Position numbers and translations under genes: made by a program. The notes under the pieces were generated by a model. That model was not told the origin of the DNA. It did no database searches and saw only the letters and a program-made list of their open reading frames with translations. Shown piece by piece: positions 8,576 through 17,275 of a stretch of 64,000 nucleotides of DNA. Within the stretch, counting starts at the first letter, position 1, and the number at the start of each line of letters is the position of its first letter. Source of the DNA: Flavimobilis sp052324925. GTDB taxonomy: Bacteria; Actinomycetota; Actinomycetes; Actinomycetales; Cellulomonadaceae. The stretch lies in assembly GCA_052324925.1 (NCBI GenBank), contig JBQPRE010000003.1; one strand, written 5' to 3'.

Positions 8576-8581
8576 ACGGTA
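8576..8581 (-). promoter_or_regulatory. -10 box upstream of the LLM oxidoreductase
   Basis: On the minus strand TACCGT ends 7 nt before the ATG at 8568. The spacer contains GAGGAG, which could also act as a ribosome-binding site if transcription began further upstream. Confidence 0.45.
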
Positions 8582-8621
8582 AGCGATGGCGGCGCCCGCG
8601 CGTTCGCGGAGCCCGACGAGC

Positions 8622-9506
8622 TCAGCCCGTCGGCCCGCCCGGTCCTGGCCCTTGGTCACCGCGGCCGCCCTCGCGCCGGCGCAGGTAGCGCTCGAACTCG
8701 CGCGCGATCGCGTCCCCGCTGGCCTCGGGCAGGTCGACCGTGTCCTTGGCCGCCTCGAGCTGCGCGACATACTCGGCGATCTCTTCGTCCTCGTGGGCGA
8801 GAAGATCGACGCCGTCCTCCCAGGCGCGCGCATCGTCGACGAGGTCTCCGAGCGGGATGGTGATCCCGAGCAGCTCCTCAAGGCGGGACAGGATCGAGAG
8901 CGTCGCCTTGGGCGACGGACCGTGCGCGACGTAGTGGGGGATCGCCGCCCAGACGGAGAACCCGTGCATGCCGTGCGCACGCGCAAGCGTCTGCAGGACC
9001 CCGACGATGCCCGTCGGGCCTTCATACGTGCTCGCCGCCAGATCGAGCAGGGAACGCGTCGCGGCGTCGTCGCTCGTCGCGGTCACCGGGATCGGCCGGG
9101 TGTGGGGAACGTCGGCCAGGAGCGCACCGAGCGTGACGACCGTTGTGACCCCGAGCCCGTCTGCGATCGCGAGGAGCTCGGCGCAGTACGTGCGCCACCG
9201 CATGGACGGCTCGGTCGCGTGAACCAGGACGAGGCGCCGATCGCCGAGCGTCACCGCCGCCACGGTCGTCGTTGGCCACGTGAGCGAACGCGATCCGTCG
9301 TCCTCGGTCGCGACGATCGGGCGGTTGACCTGGAAGTCGTAGAACTCCTCGGGGTCGATGTCGGCGACCTTGGTCGCTCCGAGCTGCTCGACGAGGTGGA
9401 GCACGGCAGCCGTTGCCGCGCCTCCTGCGTCGTTCCATCCCTCGAACGCTGCGACAAGGATCGTCTCCCGGACGGGAGTGAGGTCGAGGTCGTCGGTGCC
9501 AGCCAT
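8622..9506 (-). CDS. PAC2 family protein
   Basis: A protein of the PAC2 (proteasome assembly chaperone 2) fold, 294 residues. Seen are the N-terminal ILVAAFEGWNDAGGAAT motif, the middle VTLGALLADVPHTRP segment and an acidic, Gly-rich C-terminus. Actinobacterial PAC2 proteins lie near mshC and the proteasome locus in several genomes (Rv2125 in M. tuberculosis), but a role in bacterial proteasome assembly has not been shown to my knowledge and is only suggested by the name. The ATG at 9506 has a TAGGCT box 6 nt upstream. Confidence 0.9.
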   Translation of the reverse strand: MAGTDDLDLTPVRETILVAAFEGWNDAGGAATAAVLHLVEQLGATKVADIDPEEFYDFQVNRPIVATEDDGSRSLTWPTTTVAAVTLGDRRLVLVHATEPSMRWRTYCAELLAIADGLGVTTVVTLGALLADVPHTRPIPVTATSDDAATRSLLDLAASTYEGPTGIVGVLQTLARAHGMHGFSVWAAIPHYVAHGPSPKATLSILSRLEELLGITIPLGDLVDDARAWEDGVDLLAHEDEEIAEYVAQLEAAKDTVDLPEASGDAIAREFERYLRRREGGRGDQGPGPGGPTG

Positions 9507-9512
9507 CCCCCC

Positions 9513-9518
9513 AGCCTA
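9513..9518 (-). promoter_or_regulatory. -10 box of a leaderless-type promoter (PAC2 gene)
   Basis: On the minus strand TAGGCT is followed by six G residues and then the ATG at 9506. Confidence 0.6.
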
Positions 9519-9632
9519 GGCGCATGCGCCTCACGCAAGCCGTGCGAGCAGGGCATGGGGGGTTTCCCGCTGTGTGACCCACGTCGCCCGTCCGGAGGGT
9601 GATGGATCACTGCTCTCCGTGGCGGGCGCGGC

Positions 9633-9638
9633 TAGTGT
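9633..9638 (+). promoter_or_regulatory. -10 box for the HAD hydrolase transcript
   Basis: TAGTGT predicts transcription starting at about 9645-9646, giving a leader of about 37 nt that contains AGGAGG before the HAD start. An ATG at 9646 lies at the predicted transcript start in another frame. Confidence 0.5.
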
Positions 9639-9682
9639 GCCAGGAATGACCGCGGTCGGGGGACCGCATAAGGAGGTTGGCC

Positions 9683-10405
9683 GTGCAGGATGCCGAGCGC
9701 GTTGTCACGCTCATCGATGCGCCCGGGCTCGTGCCCGAGGCGGTTCTGTGGGACATGGACGGAACGATCATCGACACCGAGCCGTACTGGCTCGCCGCTG
9801 AGGCCGAGCTCGTCGCGGAGTTCGGCGGGCAGTGGTCGCCCGCCCAGGGGCTCGAGCTCGTCGGGTCGAACCTCGTGGACAGTGCGGTCGTGCTCCAGGA
9901 GCACGGGGTCGCTTTGACGCGGGACGAGATCGCGCAGGTTCTCACGAGCCGCGTTGCTGCGTTGCTTTCAGCGCACGTGCCGTGGCGTCCAGGAGCCGCC
10001 GAGCTGCTCGGCGAGCTGCGTCGCCACGGAGTTCCGTGCGCCCTCGTCACGATGTCCTACCGCGAGATGGTCACCCACCTGCTCGACGCGCTCCCCGCCG
10101 GGACGTTCGACGTCGTCATCACGGGCGACGAGGTCTCGCGCGGTAAGCCGGACCCCGAGCCCTACCTGCGGGCTGCTGAGCAGCTCGGCGTCGACATCGC
10201 ACGGTGCGTCGCGATCGAGGACTCCCGCCCCGGAGTGGCCTCCGCGCTGGCCTCCGGAGCCGCGACGATCGCGGTCAAGGGCCACGTCCCGGTCGTCCAG
10301 CACCCCGGGCTCAGCCGCGTCCGATCGCTCGAGACGCTCGATCTTGGCCTGCTCGGCCATGTGCTGGCCGGTGGGATCGTCGACGACCTCGGCGACGAGG
10401 AGTGA
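9683..10405 (+). CDS. HAD superfamily hydrolase (subfamily IA phosphatase)
   Basis: A cytoplasmic phosphatase with the HAD nucleophile motif DMDGT (Asp24 and Asp26) followed by IIDTEPYW, a helical cap domain, the Ser/Thr motif in VTMSYREM, the Lys in GKPDPEPYL and the acidic motif IEDSRPG. At 240 residues it resembles beta-phosphoglucomutase and phosphoglycolate-phosphatase-like members; the natural substrate is unknown. The GTG at 9683 is chosen because AGGAGG ends 6 nt upstream; the TTG at 9677 directly abuts that site. A perfect hairpin follows the stop and is shared with the convergent nuclease gene. Confidence 0.9.
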   Translation: MQDAERVVTLIDAPGLVPEAVLWDMDGTIIDTEPYWLAAEAELVAEFGGQWSPAQGLELVGSNLVDSAVVLQEHGVALTRDEIAQVLTSRVAALLSAHVPWRPGAAELLGELRRHGVPCALVTMSYREMVTHLLDALPAGTFDVVITGDEVSRGKPDPEPYLRAAEQLGVDIARCVAIEDSRPGVASALASGAATIAVKGHVPVVQHPGLSRVRSLETLDLGLLGHVLAGGIVDDLGDEE

Positions 10406-10412
10406 TCGCTCT

Positions 10413-10440
10413 CGTGCCCCCGGCTCTCGCCGGGGGCACG
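10413..10440. terminator. Bidirectional hairpin terminator
   Basis: A perfect 12-bp stem (CGTGCCCCCGGC, 10413-10424, with 10429-10440) has a TCTC loop. It lies between the convergent HAD and RecB-like genes. Confidence 0.88.
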
Positions 10441-10443
10441 GGT

Positions 10444-11310
10444 TCAGCCGCGAGGCTCGTCACTGATCCCGAGCCGCAGGCCGACGCTCTCGGCGGGAAA
10501 CACCGGTGATGTTCCACCGAACGCCGGGCACAGCGTCTTGTGCGCGCACCAGTCGCACAGCTTGCTGGTCCGCGGTGCGAACGAACCCTCGCGCGCGTCG
10601 CGCACGATCGAGTCCCACAGGGACCGGATCTTCGTCTCCGTCCGCTCGAGGTCGCCCGTCGTGGGAACGCTGCGCTGCACCTGCCCGTCACCGAGGAACA
10701 CGAGCTGGAGCATCGCGGGCATCGTGCCGCGGGTGAGCAGGACGACGAGCGCATAGAAGCGCATCTGGAACGCGACAGACTCCCCGTACTGAGGCCGCGG
10801 TGCCTTGCCCGTCTTGTAGTCGACGATCCGCACAGCGCCGTCCGGAGCGACATCGATCCGGTCGACGATCCCGCGCAGGAGCGGGCCATCCTCGAGCTGC
10901 GCCTCCAGGGTGAGCTCACGTGCACGCGGTTCGAGACGCATCGGGTTCTCGAGCGTGAAGTAACGCTCGACGAGCGCGCGCGCGGACCCGAGCCAGGCCT
11001 CGGTCGCCGCCTCGTCGTCGAACATCGATGCATACTCTGGCCGGCGCCGCCGAAGGTCGTCCCACGCCCGCGGGAGCAGGCCGAGCGCATGCTCGGGCGT
11101 CCGCTCCCCGGCGGGGACGTCGAAGATCCCCTCGAGAACCGTGTGGACGAGCGTCCCACGCGCAGCTGCGGAGCTCGGAACCTCAGGGATGCGGTCGATC
11201 GTCCTCAGCCGGAAGAGCAGCGGACACTGCTGATAGTCGTTGAGACGCGAGGGCGAGAGCGCAGGTGCGCGGCGCTCGCGTGGGGTCGCGGTGGGTTCCG
11301 AGGACGTCAT
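10444..11310 (-). CDS. RecB family exonuclease (PD-(D/E)XK, Fe-S type)
   Basis: A 288-residue single-domain nuclease of the Cas4/AddB-like RecB family. The active-site residues are visible in VDRID and VDYKTGK (Asp and the Asp-x-Lys pair). Four cysteines, one in YQQCP near the N-terminus and three in LCDWCAHKTLCPAF at the C-terminus, have the spacing of a [4Fe-4S] clasp. The M. tuberculosis counterpart, Rv2119, also lies next to trmI. It is probably a DNA end-processing exonuclease acting with other repair factors; no helicase domain is present. The ATG at 11310 has a TAGGGT box 6 nt upstream. Confidence 0.88.
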   Translation of the reverse strand: MTSSEPTATPRERRAPALSPSRLNDYQQCPLLFRLRTIDRIPEVPSSAAARGTLVHTVLEGIFDVPAGERTPEHALGLLPRAWDDLRRRRPEYASMFDDEAATEAWLGSARALVERYFTLENPMRLEPRARELTLEAQLEDGPLLRGIVDRIDVAPDGAVRIVDYKTGKAPRPQYGESVAFQMRFYALVVLLTRGTMPAMLQLVFLGDGQVQRSVPTTGDLERTETKIRSLWDSIVRDAREGSFAPRTSKLCDWCAHKTLCPAFGGTSPVFPAESVGLRLGISDEPRG

Positions 11311-11316
11311 AGGACC

Positions 11317-11322
11317 ACCCTA
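11317..11322 (-). promoter_or_regulatory. -10 box of a leaderless-type promoter (RecB-like gene)
   Basis: On the minus strand TAGGGT ends 6 nt before the ATG at 11310. Confidence 0.6.
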
Positions 11323-11350
11323 GGGTTCGGGTCTGACAGTCAGGTGCGCC

Positions 11351-11356
11351 TACTCT
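11351..11356 (+). promoter_or_regulatory. -10 box of a leaderless-type promoter (M50 protease)
   Basis: TACTCT ends 6 nt before the GTG at 11363. The divergent RecB-like promoter is about 30 bp away. Confidence 0.55.
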
Positions 11357-11362
11357 GCTCCT

Positions 11363-12592
11363 GTGGACGAGCACAGCGAGGACCGGCGAGCGCGCAGGCG
11401 GCGCGCGGGCGGCCTGACCATCGGCCGCGTCGCCGGTGCGCCGATCGTCCTTGATCTCTGGTGGCCGCTCGGCGCGCTCGCGCTCGCCGCCATCTACGTG
11501 CCGACCGCCTCACGGGTTGCCCGGCCGCTCACCGAGCTCGCCGCGACCGGCATGCCGCTCGGGCTCGTCGTCGCCCTCATGACGGTCGCGTTCGCCGTCC
11601 TCCTGCTCGGCTCGGTCGCACTCCACGAGGTGGCCCATGCGCTCACGGCGCGTGCGTACGGTCGCACCGTGCGGTCGGTCACGCTCACGGCGTGGGGCGG
11701 GCAAACGGCGTACGACGCGCGGGGGGCGACCCCGCGCAGCCACCTGCTCACGGCAGTCGCCGGCCCCGCGGTCAACGTCGCTCTCGTCGCGATCCTCGGT
11801 GTGCCCGCGCTCGTCCTTGGGGCCGGCGAGCCGTCGACCGGGACGCTCATCACGCAGCAGGTGCTCCTTGCAGGCGCGATCGCCAACGGGGTCGTCGCGG
11901 TCGTCAACCTTGTTCCCGCGCTTCCCTACGACGGCGGTGCGATCCTCGAGGCGCTCGTGTGGCGTTTGACCCGCGACCGCGCGGTCGCGGGGCGGATCGC
12001 TGCCGCGAGCGGCTATGGCGTCGCCCTCGCCCTCGTCGTCGTCCTCGTCGCGTGGTGGCTGTACGCGAGCACGCCTCCGCCTCCGCTCGTCGTCGCCTGG
12101 AGCCTCGTCCTCGCGGTCCTCGTGTGGCACGGCGCGTCCCGCGCCACAGCCGTCGCGGTGCCGACCGCACGAGCAGTCGTGCTCGACCCGGCCCGGCTCG
12201 TGCGGCCCGCGACCGTGCTGGCACCCGAGGCGACGATCGACGACGCGCTCTCGACGCTCCTGGCCGACGGCGTACGGGCGGTCATCGTCCCCGACGCGCT
12301 CGGACGCCCCCGCGCGTGGGCCGACGGCGCGGCGCTCGCCGCCGTCCCCGCCGAGCGCCGCAGCGAGCCCGTGCTCGCCGTCGCCACCGCTCTTGCGCCC
12401 GCTCAGCCTGTCGACTCCTCCCTCACGGGGCTCGAGCTCTTCGCGGCGGTGCGAGCCGCGTCGCAGGCTCCTGTGATCGTGGCCGAGCGCCACGGGCGGG
12501 TCGTCGGGATCATCGTCGTCGCCGACGTCGTCGACGCACTGCGGGCACCCTCCTGGCGGACCCCGCGCAGGGACTCCTCGCAGGAGAACTAG
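11363..12592 (+). CDS. M50 family site-2-type membrane metalloprotease with CBS-like tail
   Basis: An intramembrane zinc protease of 409 residues. HEVAH (His88, Glu89, His92) lies in a hydrophobic helix and the third ligand Asp190 is in NLVPALPYDGG. About six membrane segments occur in residues 30-270. Residues 275-400 form a soluble region with two CBS-like repeats, as in the SpoIVFB-type M50 group. It probably cleaves a membrane-bound regulator, but no partner is nearby. It stands directly ahead of trmI and the proteasome genes, an order seen in other actinobacteria. The GTG start is supported by a -10 box 6 nt upstream. Confidence 0.9.
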   Translation: MDEHSEDRRARRRRAGGLTIGRVAGAPIVLDLWWPLGALALAAIYVPTASRVARPLTELAATGMPLGLVVALMTVAFAVLLLGSVALHEVAHALTARAYGRTVRSVTLTAWGGQTAYDARGATPRSHLLTAVAGPAVNVALVAILGVPALVLGAGEPSTGTLITQQVLLAGAIANGVVAVVNLVPALPYDGGAILEALVWRLTRDRAVAGRIAAASGYGVALALVVVLVAWWLYASTPPPPLVVAWSLVLAVLVWHGASRATAVAVPTARAVVLDPARLVRPATVLAPEATIDDALSTLLADGVRAVIVPDALGRPRAWADGAALAAVPAERRSEPVLAVATALAPAQPVDSSLTGLELFAAVRAASQAPVIVAERHGRVVGIIVVADVVDALRAPSWRTPRRDSSQEN

Positions 12593-12595
12593 ACT
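12590..12595 (+). promoter_or_regulatory. -10 box upstream of trmI, overlapping the M50 stop codon
   Basis: TAGACT begins with the TAG stop of the M50 gene and ends 8 nt before the trmI GTG. It may allow trmI to be expressed independently. Confidence 0.4.
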
Positions 12596-12603
12596 CGTGC
12601 CTC

Positions 12604-13674
12604 GTGACCGACGCGAACACCTTCTCGACCGAGCCCGACGCAGTGCCCGACCACGACGGGCCACGCGCCCTGGTCCGTCCGAGCGGTGCGCCCGTCGGCC
12701 AGGCGACGGGCGCGGCTGTCCGCCGCGGCCCCTTCCGGGCGGGTGAGCGCGTTCAGCTGACCGACCCCAAGGGCAAGCTCCACACGGTTGTCCTCAAGGA
12801 GGGCGGCCAGTTCCACACCCACCGCGGCTACTTCCGTCACGACGAGGTCATCGGGAGCCCTGAGGGCTCGGTCATCACGACGACGTCGGGCGTCGAGTAC
12901 CTTGCGCTGCGTCCTCTGCTGAGCGACTACACGCTCTCGATGCCTCGGGGGGCCGCGGTCGTCTACCCCAAGGACGCGGGCCAGATCGTCGCGATGGCCG
13001 ACATCTTCCCGGGTGCGCGTGTCATCGAGGCCGGGGTCGGCTCGGGCGCCCTCACGCTCTCTCTCCTGCGTGCGGTTGGTGATGCAGGTTCGGTCCACTC
13101 GATCGAGCGTCGGGAGGACTTCGCGCAGATCGCGCGCGGCAACGTCGAGCAGTTCTTCGGTGGTCCGCACCCGGCCTGGTCGCTCACGGTGGGCGACCTG
13201 GCTCCGACCCTTCCCGTGGTGGCCGGCCCCGGTGAGGTCGACCGCATCGTTCTCGACATGCTCGCACCGTGGGAGAACATCAACGAGGTGCACACGGCGC
13301 TCACGCCCGGCGGCGTCCTCGTCTGCTACGTCGCGACGACGACCCAGCTGTCGCGTCTTGCCGAGGACCTGCGCTCGCACGGCGGCTTCGGTGAGCCCGA
13401 GGCCTTCGAGACGATGATCCGCGGCTGGCACCTCGAGGGCCTTGCGGTCAGGCCGAACCACCGGATGGTCGGCCACACGGGCTTCCTCCTCACGGCACGC
13501 CGCATGGCCGACGGGATCGAGGCGCCCGAGCGCAAGCGCCGCCCGTCGAAGGGCTACACCCCCGCGACGACCGACGACTGGTCGCCCGAGGACATCGGTG
13601 AGCGCCCCATCTCCGACAAGAAGATCCGCCGCGTCCGTCGAGATGTGGGACGCGGGCCCGACGCCGAAGACTGA
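12604..13674 (+). CDS. trmI: tRNA (adenine-N1)-methyltransferase
   Basis: A SAM-dependent methyltransferase expected to make m1A58 in the T-loop of tRNAs, acting as a tetramer. Length is 356 residues. The N-terminal beta domain (GERVQLTDPKGKLHTVVL) and the SAM motif VIEAGVGSGALT (from residue 140) are clear, as is the catalytic-domain segment VLDMLAPWENI. The GTG at 12604 is chosen, giving an acidic lead-in of about 40 residues. In M. tuberculosis the homologue is Rv2118c, between the proteasome ATPase and the RecB-like gene, matching the order here. The basic C-terminal tail may contact tRNA. Confidence 0.94.
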   Translation: MTDANTFSTEPDAVPDHDGPRALVRPSGAPVGQATGAAVRRGPFRAGERVQLTDPKGKLHTVVLKEGGQFHTHRGYFRHDEVIGSPEGSVITTTSGVEYLALRPLLSDYTLSMPRGAAVVYPKDAGQIVAMADIFPGARVIEAGVGSGALTLSLLRAVGDAGSVHSIERREDFAQIARGNVEQFFGGPHPAWSLTVGDLAPTLPVVAGPGEVDRIVLDMLAPWENINEVHTALTPGGVLVCYVATTTQLSRLAEDLRSHGGFGEPEAFETMIRGWHLEGLAVRPNHRMVGHTGFLLTARRMADGIEAPERKRRPSKGYTPATTDDWSPEDIGERPISDKKIRRVRRDVGRGPDAED

Positions 13675-13678
13675 GCAC

Positions 13679-13684
13679 TAGGGT
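13679..13684 (+). promoter_or_regulatory. -10 box for the proteasome operon head (arc)
   Basis: TAGGGT lies about 58 nt upstream of the arc GTG, leaving a leader that contains GGAGG at 13731-13735. Unlike most promoters in the window it is not of the leaderless type. Confidence 0.45.
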
Positions 13685-13741
13685 CGAGGGCGAGGAGCGC
13701 CGTCCCGCGTTCCTGTTCCCGAACTCGTCGGAGGTTCGACC

Positions 13742-15364
13742 GTGACCGAGCCTGGCCGTCTCGACGCGCAGCTCGAGCTGCTCGCCGCGCGCAACGCCCG
13801 CCTCGTCGACGCGCTCACCAAGGCACGCGAGCAGATCGTCGTGCTCAATGCTCAGGTGGAGGACCTCGCGCGCCCACCGGGAACGTTCGCCGTCTTCGTC
13901 GAGGCTGTCGATGCGTCGTCGGTCGTCGTGCTCCAGCAGGGGCGCAAGATGCACCTCGGTGTCGGGCCCGGGGTCGACACGGCCGCCCTGCAGCCCGGCC
14001 AGGAGCTCCACATCAACGAGGCGCTCGTCGTCGTCGGCGCGGGGGAGTTCAGCGACCTCGGTGAGGTCGTCACGGTCAAGGACATCCTGGACGACGGCAG
14101 GTTCGTCGTCGTCGGGCGGTCGGACGACGAGCGTGTCATGCAGCCGGCCGGCTCCCTCGACGGGATCAGGGTACGGATCGGCGACTCCCTCATCGCAGAC
14201 TCGCGCACCGCGTTCGTCTACGAGGTCGTCCCGCGGTCCGAGGTCTCCGAGCTCGTGCTCGAGGAGGTCCCCGACATCTCCTACGAAGACATCGGTGGCC
14301 TGGCGCAACAGATCGAGACCATCCGCGACTCGGTCGAGCTGCCGTTCGACCACCCGGACCTCTACCGTGAGCACGGCCTGCGGCCCCCCAAGGGGGTCCT
14401 GCTCTACGGTCCTCCCGGGTGCGGCAAGACTCTCATCGCCAAGGCCGTCGCGGCGTCCCTCGCGCGGCTCGTCGCGGCGCGCGACGGCGGCGGCGAGGTG
14501 CGTTCCTACTTCCTCAACATCAAGGGCCCCGAGCTCCTCAACAAGTACGTGGGTGAGACCGAGCGTCACATCCGGTCGATCTTCGAGCGAGCCCGTGAGA
14601 AGGCGTCGGAGGGTGCTCCCGTCGTCGTCTTCTTCGACGAGATGGAGTCCCTCTTCCGCACGCGTGGCACCGGTGTGTCCTCGGACGTCGAGACGACGAT
14701 CGTGCCGCAGCTGCTCGCTGAGATCGACGGGGTGGAGCGCCTCGACAACGTCATCGTCATCGGCGCCTCGAACCGTGAGGACATGATCGACCCGGCGATC
14801 CTGCGTCCGGGGCGGCTCGACGTGAAGATCCGCATCGAGCGGCCCGACGCCGAGGGCGCGCGCGAGATCTTCGGCAAGTACCTCACCGCTGATCTCCCGC
14901 TTCACGCGGACGACCTCGCCGAGAACGACGGCGATCCTCAGGCGACGGTGGCCGCCATGATCCAGCGGGCCGTCGAGCGCATGTACGCGACCGACGACGC
15001 CAACCGCTTCATCGAGGTCACGTATGCGAGCGGCGACAAGGAGGTGCTGTACTTCCGTGACTTCGCCTCGGGCGCCATGATTCAGAACGTCGTCGACCGC
15101 GCGAAGAAGCACGCGATCAAAGACCTCCTCGCGACGGATGAACGTGGCTTGCGCGTCGAGCACCTCATGCGGTCGCTCGCCGAGGAGCTCCGCGAGAACG
15201 AGGACCTTCCCTCGACGACGAACCCCGACGACTGGGCCCGCGTCTCGGGGCGCAAGGGCGAGCGGATCGTCTTCATCCGGACGATCGTTCAGCACGGCAA
15301 GCAGGGCACGGAGCACCAGGCCCGCCCGATCGAGGCCACGAGCCCGACGGGGCAGTACCTCTAG
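13742..15364 (+). CDS. arc: Proteasome-associated AAA+ ATPase Arc/Mpa
   Basis: The ring-shaped unfoldase that binds pupylated proteins and threads them into the 20S core. It has 540 residues. Domains are an N-terminal coiled coil that captures Pup (residues 1-55), two OB folds (about 60-190) and the AAA+ module. The Walker A GPPGCGKT is at 223-230 and Walker B FFDE ends at Glu300. The C-terminus is GQYL, the short penultimate-Tyr tail that docks into the proteasome alpha ring. The GTG start has GGAGG upstream. It is followed by dop, pup, prcB, prcA and pafA in the same direction, consistent with one functional unit. Confidence 0.97.
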   Translation: MTEPGRLDAQLELLAARNARLVDALTKAREQIVVLNAQVEDLARPPGTFAVFVEAVDASSVVVLQQGRKMHLGVGPGVDTAALQPGQELHINEALVVVGAGEFSDLGEVVTVKDILDDGRFVVVGRSDDERVMQPAGSLDGIRVRIGDSLIADSRTAFVYEVVPRSEVSELVLEEVPDISYEDIGGLAQQIETIRDSVELPFDHPDLYREHGLRPPKGVLLYGPPGCGKTLIAKAVAASLARLVAARDGGGEVRSYFLNIKGPELLNKYVGETERHIRSIFERAREKASEGAPVVVFFDEMESLFRTRGTGVSSDVETTIVPQLLAEIDGVERLDNVIVIGASNREDMIDPAILRPGRLDVKIRIERPDAEGAREIFGKYLTADLPLHADDLAENDGDPQATVAAMIQRAVERMYATDDANRFIEVTYASGDKEVLYFRDFASGAMIQNVVDRAKKHAIKDLLATDERGLRVEHLMRSLAEELRENEDLPSTTNPDDWARVSGRKGERIVFIRTIVQHGKQGTEHQARPIEATSPTGQYL

Positions 15365-15388
15365 TCAGCACGGAAGGGCAGGTCTCAC

Positions 15389-17008
15389 GTGAGTGTGACG
15401 CGCATCGTCGGGATCGAGACCGAGTACGGGGTCGTGTCGCCGGGCAACCCGGGGGCCAACGCGATCCTCATGTCGTCGCAGGTCGTCAATGCGTATCGCG
15501 CTCTTGCGGAACTTCCGCGGCCGCCGCGGTGGGACTATCTCGACGAGAATCCGCTCGCCGACGCACGCGGCTTCGAGCTGCTCCGGGCCTCGGCGCACCC
15601 TTCTCTGCTCACCGACGACCCCTCCCGTCCCGCTCCTTCGGGTGACGCGGACGCAGGGGACTCGGTCGTCGCGGGGCCGGTCATGGGCATGGAGCGCCCG
15701 GCGACCCCGCTGTACGACGACCCGAGCACGTCGAACGCGATCCTCACGAACGGTGCGCGCCTCTACGTCGACCATGCGCATCCGGAGTACTCCGCTCCCG
15801 AGGTCCTCGCGCCTCGTGAGGCAGTCGTCTGGGACGTCGCGGGGGAGCGCGTCATGCTGCGTGCGGCGCGCGAGCTTGCGACCGTCGGGATTGACGTCGA
15901 CCTCTACAAGAACAACGGCGACGGCAAGGGCGCGAGCTACGGCACGCACGAGAACTTTCTCGTCGACCGTGAGGTTCCGTTCGCGACGCTCGTCGACCTG
16001 CTCACGCCGTTCCTCGTGACCCGGCAGATCATGGTCGGCTCCGGACGCGTCGGGCTTGGCCCCCGGGGCGAGGACGCAGGGTTCCAGCTCGCTCAGCGCG
16101 CCGACTTCATCGAGGCTGAGGTCGGCCTCGAGACGACGCTGCGCCGCCCCATCGTCAACACGCGCGACGAGCCCCATGCAGACCGCGACCGGTGGCGGCG
16201 CCTCCACCTCATCATCGGCGACGCCAACCTGTTCGAGACCGCGACGCTCCTCAAGATCGGCGCCACGAACCTCGTGCTCGCGATCGCCGAGAACCTCGCG
16301 CGCCTTGGTCCCGCGACCGCGCGGCTCGCGGACCTCAGCCTCGCCGACCCGGTCGAGGACGTGCGCACGGTGAGCCGTGACCTTGACCTCGTCGCGCCGC
16401 TGCGGCTGCGCGGCGGCGGCACGACGACCGCGCTCGACGTGCAGCGCGCCTACCTCGCCGCCGCACGGGAGGTCGCCGCGCTCGACGGCGCCCCTGATGC
16501 CGCGACGCAGGAGATCCTCGACCGCTGGGAGGACGTGCTCGAACGTCTTGGACGGTCGCGTGCGGAGTGCGCGCGCGACGTCGAGTGGGTTGCCAAGCTC
16601 CGTCTTCTTGACCGTATGCGTGAGCGCGACGGCATCGGTTGGGGACACCACCGCCTGGCAGCCTTCGACCTGCAGTGGTCCGACATCCGTCCCGAGCGCG
16701 GTCTCTACCACCGGTTGCTCGCGGCCGGTGCGGTCGATCGCCTCACGACGGAGGCTGAGGTGTCGGACGCGGTTCACCATCCGCCGACGAGCACGCGCGC
16801 CTACTTCCGCGGCGAGGTCGTCGCGAGGTTCGGGCAGCACGTCGATGCGGCGAGCTGGGACTCCGTCGTCCTCGACGTCCCTGGAACACCCGCATTGCAG
16901 CGTATTCCCTTGCTCGACCCCCACCGCGGGACGCAGGCGCAGGTGGGTGCGCTCTTCGATGAGCACGCGGGAGATGTGAGCGGGTTCCTCGCGGCGCTCC
17001 TCTCCTAG
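15389..17008 (+). CDS. dop: Pup deamidase/depupylase Dop
   Basis: A glutamine-synthetase-fold, ATP-binding enzyme that removes Pup from substrates and, in species whose Pup ends in Gln, deamidates that residue. The conserved N-terminal IETEYG places the metal-binding Glu at about residue 10, and the LYVDHAHPEY segment carries the likely catalytic Asp128. An insertion between about residues 70 and 110 corresponds to the 'Dop loop' absent from PafA, which distinguishes the two paralogues. Length is 539 residues. Start GTG 15389 is 24 nt after the arc stop. Because Pup here ends in Glu, only the depupylase activity should be required. Confidence 0.95.
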   Translation: MSVTRIVGIETEYGVVSPGNPGANAILMSSQVVNAYRALAELPRPPRWDYLDENPLADARGFELLRASAHPSLLTDDPSRPAPSGDADAGDSVVAGPVMGMERPATPLYDDPSTSNAILTNGARLYVDHAHPEYSAPEVLAPREAVVWDVAGERVMLRAARELATVGIDVDLYKNNGDGKGASYGTHENFLVDREVPFATLVDLLTPFLVTRQIMVGSGRVGLGPRGEDAGFQLAQRADFIEAEVGLETTLRRPIVNTRDEPHADRDRWRRLHLIIGDANLFETATLLKIGATNLVLAIAENLARLGPATARLADLSLADPVEDVRTVSRDLDLVAPLRLRGGGTTTALDVQRAYLAAAREVAALDGAPDAATQEILDRWEDVLERLGRSRAECARDVEWVAKLRLLDRMRERDGIGWGHHRLAAFDLQWSDIRPERGLYHRLLAAGAVDRLTTEAEVSDAVHHPPTSTRAYFRGEVVARFGQHVDAASWDSVVLDVPGTPALQRIPLLDPHRGTQAQVGALFDEHAGDVSGFLAALLS

Positions 17009-17082
17009 CGGACCCGTCCCCGCGCGGACCCGACCTGTGGTGAGATGGGACCGCAACGATCCGCGTGCACGCAGGAGGAACG

Positions 17083-17268
17083 ATGTCCGGTCAGGAACGT
17101 CTCAACAGGCCCCACGACCCCGCAGCGGATGACGCTCCCGCGACGGCCGCACCCCAGGTGCGCACGCAGGACTCCGACGTCGACGCGCTGCTCGACTCGA
17201 TCGATGATGTCCTCGAGGCCAACGCCGAGAGCTTCGTCAAGGGCTTCGTCCAGAAGGGCGGCGAGTGA
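17083..17268 (+). CDS. pup: Prokaryotic ubiquitin-like protein Pup, encoded with C-terminal Glu
   Basis: The 61-residue protein modifier joined through its C-terminal Glu side chain to substrate lysines. The N-terminal half is polar and disordered; residues 33-55 form the helix that binds the Arc coiled coil; the end is KGFVQKGGE. The last codon is GAG (Glu), not CAG (Gln), so the protein is ready for PafA without deamidation. ATG 17083 follows AGGAGG at ideal spacing. It lies between dop and prcB, 7 nt before the prcB start. Confidence 0.97.
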   Translation: MSGQERLNRPHDPAADDAPATAAPQVRTQDSDVDALLDSIDDVLEANAESFVKGFVQKGGE

Positions 17269-17275
17269 TCCGCCG

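Noticed and set aside
13490..15316. Open frame of about 600 codons on the minus strand
   Set aside because: Antisense shadow of trmI and arc; composition is highly charged and no domain is visible.
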